Shown here piece after piece: positions 1 through 5,961 of a stretch of DNA of 11,011 nt. The position numbers and the translations under genes were made by a program. The notes below the pieces were generated by a model, which saw nothing but the letters and a program-made list of their open reading frames with translations, did no database searches and was not told the origin of the DNA. Origin of the DNA: Cellulomonas sp. (GTDB taxonomy: Bacteria > Actinomycetota > Actinomycetes > Actinomycetales > Cellulomonadaceae); contig DAIDJQ010000122.1 of assembly GCA_027451305.1 (NCBI GenBank), forward strand, positions 1-11,011, given 5' to 3'. Every line of letters begins with the position of its first letter. Positions within the stretch are counted from its first letter, which is position 1.

Positions 1-1412
1 GTGCGCCGGACCTCGAACGGCCCGCCGGTCAGTGCGCCGTCGGCGACGAGGTGGTGGGGCGCCGCGTGCGTCACCTCGACCCGGACCAGGTCGCCGGGAC
101 GTGGTCGATCCAGCTCAGGCAGGCCCGGGGGGATCGCGAGGTGCACGAGGCGGTTGTCCTCGGCGCGACCCGAGAGGCGGGCGGTGACCCCGTCCTTACG
201 CCCCTCGCCCTCGGCCACCAGCACGTCGAGCGTGCGGCCCACCTGCGCCTCGTTCTCCTCGAGGGAGATGCGCTCCTGCAGGGCCACCAGCCGCTCGTAC
301 CGCTCCTGGACCACCGCCTTGGGCACCTGTCCCGCCATGTCTGCGGCGGGGGTCCCGGGGCGCCGGGAGTACTGGAAGGTGAAGGCCGAGGAGAACCGCG
401 CCTCCTCCACCACCTGCAGGGTCTGCTCGAAGTCGGCGTCGGACTCCCCCGGGAACCCGACGATCACGTCGGTGGTGATCGCGGCGTGCGGGATCGCTTC
501 CCGCACGGCCGACACGATGCCGAGGAACCGCTCGGCCCGGTACGACCGCCGCATGGACCGCAGCACCCGGTCCGAGCCCGACTGCAGCGGCATGTGCAGC
601 TGCGGCATCACCGTCGGGGTGCTCGCCATCGCCTCGATGACGTCCTCGCGGAACGCCGCGGGGTGCGGTGACGTGAACCGCAGCCGTTCGAGCCCAGGCA
701 CGGCGCCCACGGTGCGCAGCAGCTGCGCGAACGCGCCCCGGTCCCCGAACTCGACCCCGTAGGAGTTGACGTTCTGCCCCAGCAGCGTGACCTCGATGGC
801 ACCCTGCCCGACGAGAGCCTCGACCTCCGCGAGGACCTCCCCGGGTCGGCGGTCGCGCTCCTTGCCGCGCAGCGACGGCACGATGCAGAAGGTGCAGGTG
901 TTGTTGCAGCCGACGCTGATCGACACCCAGCCGGCATAGACGGACTCGCGCCGGGTCGGCAGCGTGGAGGGGAACACCTGGAGCGACTCGGCGATCTCCA
1001 CCTGGGCGCGCTCGTTGTGCCGCGCCCGCTCGAGCAGCGCCGGGAGCACGTCGAGGTTGTGCGTCCCGAACACGACGTCCACCCACGGCGCCCGCTCGAC
1101 GATGCCGGCGCGGTCCTTCTGCGCCAGGCAGCCACCGACAGCGATCTGCATGCCCGGACGCGCGCGCTTGACCGCGGCGAGGCGACCGAGGTTGCCGTAG
1201 AGGCGGTCCGCCGCGTTCTCGCGCACCGCGCACGTGTTGATGACGACGACGTCCGCGTCCTCCGCGGCGATGGCCGACGGCTCGGCGTGCACGTAGCCCG
1301 CAGCCTCGAGGAGGCCGGCCATGTGCTCGGAGTCGTGCACGTTCATCTGGCAGCCGAGGGTCTTGACCAGATAGGTGCGCGCGGCAGCGGCTGCCGTGGG
1401 GGTGGTGGACAT
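1..1412 (-). CDS. miaB: MiaB, tRNA-2-methylthio-N6-dimethylallyladenosine synthase (3' end outside window)
   Basis: MiaB is a radical-SAM methylthiotransferase that turns i6A37 into ms2i6A37 in tRNAs reading UNN codons, using two 4Fe-4S clusters. About 470 residues are visible; family members are about 440-510, so only the extreme C-terminus is missing. The N-terminal UPF0004 domain shows [14 protein letters not shown] with Cys21, then Cys61 (INTCAVREN) and Cys95 (VGGCLAQKD). The radical-SAM triad is Cys169, Cys173 and Cys176 in GCNNTCTFC, followed by [24 protein letters not shown]-binding domain fills the end (from about residue 395). The ATG at 1412 is chosen because conserved sequence begins shortly after it. 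The upstream Shine-Dalgarno is poor and the start lies 28 bases after the rny stop, next to an inverted repeat. Identification of the family is secure; the substrate is inferred from close similarity to MiaB rather than MtaB or RimO. Confidence 0.96.
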   Translation of the reverse strand, partial: MSTTPTAAAAARTYLVKTLGCQMNVHDSEHMAGLLEAAGYVHAEPSAIAAEDADVVVINTCAVRENAADRLYGNLGRLAAVKRARPGMQIAVGGCLAQKDRAGIVERAPWVDVVFGTHNLDVLPALLERARHNERAQVEIAESLQVFPSTLPTRRESVYAGWVSISVGCNNTCTFCIVPSLRGKERDRRPGEVLAEVEALVGQGAIEVTLLGQNVNSYGVEFGDRGAFAQLLRTVGAVPGLERLRFTSPHPAAFREDVIEAMASTPTVMPQLHMPLQSGSDRVLRSMRRSYRAERFLGIVSAVREAIPHAAITTDVIVGFPGESDADFEQTLQVVEEARFSSAFTFQYSRRPGTPAADMAGQVPKAVVQERYERLVALQERISLEENEAQVGRTLDVLVAEGEGRKDGVTARLSGRAEDNRLVHLAIPPGLPELDRPRPGDLVRVEVTHAAPHHLVADGALTGGPFEVRR

Positions 1413-1413
1413 C

Positions 1414-1440
1414 GCGCACCAGGGTACGACGAGGGTGCGC
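1414..1440 (-). repeat. Inverted repeat filling the rny-miaB gap
   Basis: The 28-base gap between the rny stop and the miaB start contains perfect 7-base arms, GCGCACC and GGTGCGC (1434-1440 and 1414-1420 read on the minus strand), around a 13-base loop. The hairpin would start right at the rny stop and end one base before the miaB ATG, covering the place where a ribosome binding site should be. There is no U-tract, so it is not a typical intrinsic terminator. It could modulate miaB translation or mark a processing site; this is inference. Confidence 0.45.
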
Positions 1441-2973
1441 TCAGCCCGCCGTCGCGCTGGCACGCAGCTCGCGCACCACCGTGACCTTGACCTCGCCCGG
1501 GTACGTCAGGTCGGCCTCGATCTGCTTGGCGATCGCGGTCGCCAGGCCGGGCAGCGCGATGTCGTCCACCTCCGACGGCTCGACGACCACCCGCACCTCA
1601 CGTCCCGCCGCCATCGCCAGAGCCCGCCGGACGCCCGGGTGGGCTGCCACCAGCGCCTCCAGCTTGTCCATCCGCTCGACGTACTGGTCGAGCTCCTCGC
1701 GGCGGGCACCGGGCCGCGCCGCGGAGATCGCGTCGGCCGCCTGGACCAGCACGGCCTCGACCGTGGTGGCGGGGACCTCGTCGTGGTGGGCGGCGACGGC
1801 GTTCACGACGGCGTCGCTCTCGCCGCAGCGACGCACCAGGTCGGCGCCGACGAGTGCGTGCGTGCCCGGGAGCTGGGCGGTCAGCGCCTTGCCGATGTCG
1901 TGCAGCAGCGCACCGCGACGCGCCACGTCCGCATCGGCGCCCAGCTCGGCCGCCATCGCCGCCGCCAGCTGGGCGCACTCCACGAGGTGCTCGAGCACGG
2001 TCTGCCCGTAGGACGTGCGCAGGCGCAGCCGGCCGAGGGTGGCGACGAGCTCCGGGTGCAGCCCGCTCACCCCGGACCGCTCCGCAGCCTCCCCGCCGGC
2101 GGCCTCCGCCCGCTCGTCGGCGCCGGCCAGCGCCTCGGCGTACGCCGCCTCGATGCGCTGCGGGTGGATCCGGCCGTCGGCCATCAGCGCCTCGAGCGCC
2201 ACCTGCGCGACCTCACGACGCCCCGCATCGAAGCAGGACAGCACCACGGCGCCCGGCACGTCGTCGACCAGGACGTTCACGCCCGTGAGCGCCTCGAAGG
2301 ACCGGATGTTCCGGCCCTCCTTGCCGATGATCCGGCCCTTCATCTCCTCCGTCGGCAACGGCAGCACCGTGATGGCTGCCTGCGAGCTGGTCGGAACGGC
2401 CAGCCGCTGCACGGCCGTGGTGACGACTCGCCGGGCCTTCGCCTCCGCCGTCCGCCGGGCTGCGGCCTCGGTCCGCCGGACCGTTCCCGCCGCATCGTTG
2501 GTCGCCTGCTCCGTCACCCGTCGCACGATCTGCGCGCGGGCCTCGTCCTCCGTGAGGCCGGACACCGCCTGCAGCTCGGCACGGACGCGTTCCTGCGCCT
2601 CGACCAGCCGGTGCGCGACCGTGCGCTCCGCATCGGCCACCGTCCGAGCTGCGGCACGCTCCGCCGCGTCCACGGCTCGTGCCGCCGCGCGCTCGGCGGC
2701 GTCCACCTGGTCCGCCCGTTCACGGAGGGTTCGCTGCAGGGCATCGAGCTCGTCACGGTCGCGGGCCGCCGCCGCCTCACGTTCCGTCACCCGGCGCTCC
2801 CGCCGCTCGGCGTCGGCCACCTGCGCGCGGGCCTCGTCCTTCATCCGAGCGACATCCTCGCGGGCGCCGCGGCGGACTGCGTCAGCCTCACGTCGTGCGA
2901 GCAGGACGAGCAGGAGAGCCACGAGACACGCGCCGAGCAGCCCCACGATCGTGACGACCGAGGTGACGTCCAC
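1441..2973 (-). CDS. rny: Ribonuclease Y (membrane-anchored endoribonuclease)
   Basis: RNase Y is a membrane-tethered endonuclease that starts decay or processing of mRNAs. The 510-residue product has the full family architecture. There is one N-terminal membrane helix (about residues 5-26), then a long Ala/Arg/Glu-rich coiled coil (about 27-190) holding a tandem [10 protein letters not shown] repeat. A KH RNA-binding domain follows with [15 protein letters not shown] at 213-227. An HD domain carries the metal-binding LLHDIGKAL with His358-Asp359, later AAHHDEVP and [13 protein letters not shown], and the C-terminus has [13 protein letters not shown] start at GTG 2973 because a strong GGGAGG lies 4 bases upstream and family proteins begin directly before the membrane helix. 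An in-frame ATG at 3051 would add 26 basic residues with no support. The gene lies between recX and miaB, the order known from Firmicutes. Confidence 0.95.
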   Translation of the reverse strand: MDVTSVVTIVGLLGACLVALLLVLLARREADAVRRGAREDVARMKDEARAQVADAERRERRVTEREAAAARDRDELDALQRTLRERADQVDAAERAAARAVDAAERAAARTVADAERTVAHRLVEAQERVRAELQAVSGLTEDEARAQIVRRVTEQATNDAAGTVRRTEAAARRTAEAKARRVVTTAVQRLAVPTSSQAAITVLPLPTEEMKGRIIGKEGRNIRSFEALTGVNVLVDDVPGAVVLSCFDAGRREVAQVALEALMADGRIHPQRIEAAYAEALAGADERAEAAGGEAAERSGVSGLHPELVATLGRLRLRTSYGQTVLEHLVECAQLAAAMAAELGADADVARRGALLHDIGKALTAQLPGTHALVGADLVRRCGESDAVVNAVAAHHDEVPATTVEAVLVQAADAISAARPGARREELDQYVERMDKLEALVAAHPGVRRALAMAAGREVRVVVEPSEVDDIALPGLATAIAKQIEADLTYPGEVKVTVVRELRASATAG

Positions 2974-2976
2974 GAG

Positions 2977-2983
2977 ACCTCCC
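2977..2983 (-). promoter_or_regulatory. Ribosome binding site that fixes the rny start
   Basis: GGGAGGT on the minus strand; its GGGAGG core lies four bases before the GTG at 2973. It is one of the best Shine-Dalgarno matches in the window. It argues for the GTG start, which places the membrane helix at residue 5, over the upstream in-frame ATG at 3051. Confidence 0.7.
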
Positions 2984-3157
2984 AGCTGCTCCGCCTGCCT
3001 GCGGCTCGTCCGTCGGACCACCGCACCCGCGCCACGGCGCCGACGGCTCACGCACCGCAGGTAGCAGGGCCCTCATTGTCACGCACGGCCGCCGACGCAC
3101 CCGTCTGCTCGTCCCGCCACACCCGGAGCTCGTCGCGACGTCCCTCGAACGGGTGAC
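2984..3157 (-). other. recX-rny intergenic region
   Basis: About 174 bases between the recX stop and the rny ribosome binding site. I see no intrinsic terminator and no convincing -35/-10 pair; GACAAT on the minus strand near 3079-3084 is the only -10-like hexamer and lacks a partner at -35. Small palindromes (CGTCGCGACG at 3131-3140, AGGGCCCT at 3066-3073) are unremarkable at this GC content. rny may have its own promoter here, since the gap is much longer than those within the recA-recX pair. Confidence 0.35.
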
Positions 3158-3793
3158 CTACAGGTCGGTGCCGTCATCTGACGGCACCCGGGCACGCGAC
3201 CCATCGCGGCGCCCGCCGCCCCGGTCCATCGCCTCCAGGTCGGGGACGTCCTCTTCCCCCTCGTCCGCGAGCACCTCGCGGACGAGTCCGGCCACCAGCC
3301 CGGGCGGGTACCCCTTGCGGCCGAGTGCGGCATAGGTCCGCCGTAGCCGCGTCTGACGGTCCAACCCGCGAGTTGCTGTCAGCTTGCGCACCACGAGAGC
3401 CCGGGCCGCGCTCTCCTCGTCGTCGGCGTCGACCTCGCCGAGGGCCTCGGCCGCCGTCGGAGCGTCGATCCCGCGTCGCCGCAGCTCGGTGGCCAGCGCG
3501 GTGCGGGACAGACCTCGCTCGGCATGACGCGTGCGGACCAGCATCCGGGCGTACTCCGCGTCGTCGACCAGGCCGACCTCGGTGAAGCGGTCGAGCACGC
3601 GGTTCGCGACCTCGGTCGGCACGTCGCGTCGAGCCATCGCCTCCGCCAGCTGAGCACGGCTTCGCGGTGCGGCCGTCAGCTGGCGAAGGGCGATCGCACG
3701 CGCGACCTCCTCGGGATCGGGCTCGGCGTCGACCGCTGCAGAGCCGACGTCCGGAGGCTCCGCGGCCGGTCGGCGCGCGCGGCCGCGCACCAT
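3158..3793 (-). CDS. recX: RecX, regulatory protein of RecA
   Basis: RecX binds RecA filaments on single-stranded DNA and limits their extension and ATPase/recombinase activity. The 211-residue product begins with a variable Arg/Pro/Ala-rich tail (about 1-28). The three-helix repeats of the family follow: EEVARAIALRQLTAAPRSRAQL, a segment with FTEVGLVDDAEYARMLV followed by RGLSRTALATELRRRGI, and the last repeat with LRRTYAALGRKGYPPGLV. The C-terminus is a charged tail rich in Asp and Arg. Its ATG lies 2 bases after the recA TGA with no strong Shine-Dalgarno, so translation is probably coupled to recA. This adjacency, together with the repeats, makes the assignment secure. It should be induced with recA by DNA damage. 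The N-terminal tail is longer than in many homologues, but I see no better internal start. Confidence 0.93.
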   Translation of the reverse strand: MVRGRARRPAAEPPDVGSAAVDAEPDPEEVARAIALRQLTAAPRSRAQLAEAMARRDVPTEVANRVLDRFTEVGLVDDAEYARMLVRTRHAERGLSRTALATELRRRGIDAPTAAEALGEVDADDEESAARALVVRKLTATRGLDRQTRLRRTYAALGRKGYPPGLVAGLVREVLADEGEEDVPDLEAMDRGGGRRDGSRARVPSDDGTDL

Positions 3794-3795
3794 CG

Positions 3796-4833
3796 TCAGA
3801 AGTCCACCGGCGCACCGTCGGCCGGGCTGTCGACCCTGGCCCCGATGCCGAGCTTCTCCTTGATCTTCTTCTCGATCTCGGCCGACAGGTCCGGGTTGTC
3901 CCGCAGGAAGGCCCGGGCGTTCTCCTTGCCCTGACCGAGCTGGTCGCCCTCATAGGTGAACCACGACCCGGACTTGCGGACGAACCCGTGCTCGACGCCC
4001 ATGTCGATGAGGCCGCCCTCGCGAGAGATGCCGACGCCGTACAGGATGTCGAACTCGGCCTGCTTGAACGGCGGCGCCATCTTGTTCTTGACGACCTTGA
4101 CGCGGGTGCGGTTGCCCACGGCCTCCGAGCCCTCCTTGAGGGTCTCGATGCGCCGGATGTCCATGCGGATCGAGGCGTAGAACTTCAGCGCCTTGCCCCC
4201 GGTGGTGGTCTCCGGGCTGCCGAAGAACACGCCGATCTTCTCGCGCAGCTGGTTGATGAAGATCGCCGTGGTGCCCGAGGAGTTCAGCGCACCGGTGATC
4301 TTGCGCAGCGCCTGGGACATCAGCCGGGCCTGCAGGCCGACGTGGCTGTCCCCCATCTCGCCCTCGATCTCGGCCTTCGGCACGAGCGCGGCGACCGAGT
4401 CGACGACGACGATGTCGATCGCGCCGGAGCGGATCAGCATGTCCATGATCTCGAGCGCCTGCTCACCGGTGTCCGGCTGGGAGACCAGCAGGGCGTCGGT
4501 GTCGACACCGAGCTTCTTGGCGTACTCGGGGTCCAGGGCGTGCTCGGCGTCGATGAACGCGGCGATGCCACCGGCACGCTGGGCGTTGGCGACGGCGTGC
4601 AGCGCGACCGTCGTCTTGCCCGAGGACTCCGGGCCGTAGATCTCGACCACGCGACCGCGCGGCAGGCCACCGATGCCGAGCGCCACGTCGAGCGCGATCG
4701 AGCCGGTGGGGATCACCTCGACGGGGGCTCGCCCCTCGTCGCCGAGGCGCATGATCGACCCCTTGCCGAACTGGCGGTCGATCTGGCTGAGGGCGGCCTC
4801 GAGGGCCTTCTCGCGGTCCTGCGGTGCGGGCAT
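3796..4833 (-). CDS. recA: RecA recombinase
   Basis: RecA forms ATP-dependent filaments on single-stranded DNA, carries out strand exchange in recombinational repair, and stimulates LexA self-cleavage to trigger the SOS response. The 345-residue protein has the standard length, with no intein. Visible elements are the N-terminal helix ([21 protein letters not shown]), Walker [10 protein letters not shown] at 67-75, catalytic Glu97 in [10 protein letters not shown], Walker B IVVVD at 141-145, and [20 protein letters not shown] at 160-179. The DNA-binding L2 loop lies within [21 protein letters not shown] (192-212), and the C-terminal domain ends ADGAPVDF. I use the ATG at 4833, preceded by GAGGTGGG with good spacing. 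The ORF stays open to 5088, but that part covers the promoters and does not resemble RecA. Two damage promoters lie upstream, and recX follows after 2 bases. Confidence 0.99.
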   Translation of the reverse strand: MPAPQDREKALEAALSQIDRQFGKGSIMRLGDEGRAPVEVIPTGSIALDVALGIGGLPRGRVVEIYGPESSGKTTVALHAVANAQRAGGIAAFIDAEHALDPEYAKKLGVDTDALLVSQPDTGEQALEIMDMLIRSGAIDIVVVDSVAALVPKAEIEGEMGDSHVGLQARLMSQALRKITGALNSSGTTAIFINQLREKIGVFFGSPETTTGGKALKFYASIRMDIRRIETLKEGSEAVGNRTRVKVVKNKMAPPFKQAEFDILYGVGISREGGLIDMGVEHGFVRKSGSWFTYEGDQLGQGKENARAFLRDNPDLSAEIEKKIKEKLGIGARVDSPADGAPVDF

Positions 4834-4837
4834 GGTT

Positions 4838-4845
4838 CCCACCTC
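4838..4845 (-). promoter_or_regulatory. recA ribosome binding site
   Basis: GAGGTGGG on the minus strand, with GAGGTG six bases before the ATG at 4833. It supports this start over in-frame codons further upstream, which would lie inside the promoter region. Confidence 0.7.
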
Positions 4846-4899
4846 GTCGTCTCGAGCAGCGTGCGCTGCACCTACGGGGGCTGGTCTTCGTCGTGGGCG

Positions 4900-4922
4900 A
4901 CCGTATGTCCGACCACCGACAC
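4900..4922 (-). promoter_or_regulatory. Proximal recA promoter, RecA-NDp (LexA-independent, PafBC-type)
   Basis: On the minus strand the sequence reads GTGTCGGTG, eight bases, then TACGGT. This matches TTGTCRGTG-N8-TANNNT, the mycobacterial damage promoter that works without LexA or RecA and needs the PafBC activator, at every defined position except the weakly conserved first T. Transcription would start near 4893, about 60 bases before the recA ATG. The motif match is seen directly; its function is inferred from the mycobacterial recA gene, which has both a LexA-dependent and a LexA-independent promoter. Confidence 0.8.
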
Positions 4923-4944
4923 GCCCCTCGGACGCCTCCCCCAC

Positions 4945-4957
4945 CGTGCCCGGCACG
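4945..4957. repeat. 13-base inverted repeat between the two recA promoters
   Basis: CGTGCC-C-GGCACG, six-base perfect arms with a single central base. It lies in the leader that would be transcribed from the distal SOS promoter and upstream of the proximal promoter. It could be an operator or just a chance GC-rich palindrome; there is no evidence for function. Confidence 0.3.
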
Positions 4958-5006
4958 ATCTCCGGGCAGGCTGGGGACGGTTCGACGGGTGGTCGCCCAG
5001 GGACAG

Positions 5007-5012
5007 ACGATA
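5007..5012 (-). promoter_or_regulatory. Candidate -10 of the distal, SOS-controlled recA promoter
   Basis: TATCGT on the minus strand, two bases downstream of the SOS box. It keeps the conserved TA and final T of a -10. The SOS box would then occupy the -10/-35 spacer, where bound LexA blocks RNA polymerase. No good -35 hexamer is visible at the usual distance. The start of transcription would fall near 5000. Confidence 0.55.
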
Positions 5013-5014
5013 GC

Positions 5015-5028
5015 CGAACACCTGTTCG
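5015..5028 (-). promoter_or_regulatory. LexA-binding site (SOS box) of recA
   Basis: Minus-strand CGAACAGGTGTTCG, with flanking T upstream, fits the actinobacterial SOS box TCGAAC-N4-GTTCGA with both five-base half sites (CGAAC and GTTCG) intact. It lies 181 bases upstream of the recA ATG and 78 bases past the stop of the MBL gene. It indicates LexA repression of recA and, through coupling, recX. No second SOS box was seen in the window. Confidence 0.92.
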
Positions 5029-5106
5029 ACGGCGCCGGGCGACACGCCCGCTGACCCGCCCCCTGTCGAAGCATGTCCGCCGGCCCACGGCGCGCGGGGT
5101 CGAGCG
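5029..5106 (-). other. Gap between the MBL gene stop and the recA SOS box
   Basis: 78 GC-rich bases after the MBL hydrolase TAG. I find no stem-loop followed by T residues, so there is no recognisable intrinsic terminator. Read-through from the upstream three-gene unit into recA is possible. Confidence 0.4.
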
Positions 5107-5961
5107 CTACAGGACGGCCGCGGCCGCCAGCGAGACCTGCTGCCCCGGTTCGAGCACGTGCACCCGGCAGCCCGGTGCCTCCCGCTCCGCAGCGGCCGCG
5201 AAGGCCGCGCCGGCACGGTCCATCCAGCCGGGCGGCAGCCTTCGGGAGGCCGGCGCGTGCAGCGTGCCCCAGTGCACCGGCACCGCGTGCCGGGCGCCGA
5301 CCAGGGCACACACCCGGGCCGCCTGCACCGGGTCCATGTGCCCGCTGGACAGCCGTGGCCCCCAGCCGCCCACCGGGACCAGTGCGACGTCGACGGGCCC
5401 TCCCACCAGCTCGGGGAGCTCGGCCATCGCCGGGTACGGCTCCGTGTCCCCCGGGAACCAGATCCGCAGCCCGTCCGCGACGAGCACGAACCCGTTGCAG
5501 GCGTTCGGCCGGTGCGGCATCGGCCGGCCACGGTGCACCGCCGGCACCGCGCAGACCCGCACGCCCGCCCCGGCGGCCGCGCTGCGGGCGTGCGACCCGC
5601 GGGGGCCGACCGTCAACCAGACGCCCTCCGCCAGTCCGAGGCCGCCGTGCACCTCGTGCTCGCGCAGCCAGTGGGCGTTGGCCGGAGCGCTGAGGACCGG
5701 GACGTCGTCGAGCAGGTGCAGCGAGCCGAGCTCGGCGTGGTCGTGGTGCAGGTGCGACATCAGGACGACGTCGGGACGGGCCCAGCTGGCCGGGTCCGGA
5801 GCATCCCCGCGGCGGCGCAGGAGACCGGCGTGCCGACGCAGCAGCGGATCGGTCAGCACCCGCACCCCGGCGACGTCGAGCACCGTGCTGGCATGACCGA
5901 GCCAGGTCACCCGGACGAACCCCGGCTGCGGGACGGCAGGCGCCACCCGGCCGGCCCTCAC
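5107..5961 (-). CDS. MBL-fold metallo-hydrolase (UlaG/NAPE-PLD-like, Lactamase_B_2)
   Basis: A 284-residue cytosolic metallo-beta-lactamase-fold hydrolase with no signal peptide or membrane helix. It opens with VTWLGHASTVLDVAGVRVLTDP, the typical start of the Lactamase_B_2 group. The metal motif is SHLHHDH with His70, His72, Asp74 and His75. Further family marks are PAVHRGRPMPHRPNACNG, WFPGDTEPYPAM (metal-bridging Asp), VPVGGWGP, GHMDPVQA and VHWGT (late His). This subgroup includes UlaG-type lactonases and N-acyl-phosphatidylethanolamine phospholipase D-like enzymes, so a lactone, phosphodiester or related substrate is possible; I cannot name it. The GTG start at 5961 overlaps the preceding gene's TGA by four bases (GTGA), which decides the start and implies coupled translation with the phosphodiesterase. 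recA follows downstream behind its own promoters. Confidence 0.88.
   Translation of the reverse strand: MRAGRVAPAVPQPGFVRVTWLGHASTVLDVAGVRVLTDPLLRRHAGLLRRRGDAPDPASWARPDVVLMSHLHHDHAELGSLHLLDDVPVLSAPANAHWLREHEVHGGLGLAEGVWLTVGPRGSHARSAAAGAGVRVCAVPAVHRGRPMPHRPNACNGFVLVADGLRIWFPGDTEPYPAMAELPELVGGPVDVALVPVGGWGPRLSSGHMDPVQAARVCALVGARHAVPVHWGTLHAPASRRLPPGWMDRAGAAFAAAAEREAPGCRVHVLEPGQQVSLAAAAVL

Noticed and set aside
2974..3051. N-terminal extension of RNase Y to ATG 3051
   Set aside because: The GTG at 2973 has a strong ribosome binding site and gives the usual family N-terminus; the extension is basic and unsupported.
1375..3156. 593-codon plus-strand ORF across rny
   Set aside because: Antisense to RNase Y; composition is that of a mirrored high-GC gene (Arg/His/Leu/Gly-rich), with no domain.
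3796..4833. Possible intein in recA
   Set aside because: The reading is continuous at the normal length of 345 residues, with no splicing blocks.
3667..5013. 448-codon plus-strand ORF across recA
   Set aside because: Antisense to recA and its promoters; Asp/Leu/Arg/His-rich shadow with no recognisable domain.
4834..5088. N-terminal extension of RecA to an earlier ATG
   Set aside because: This segment contains the SOS box, the RecA-NDp promoter and the ribosome binding site, and does not resemble RecA.
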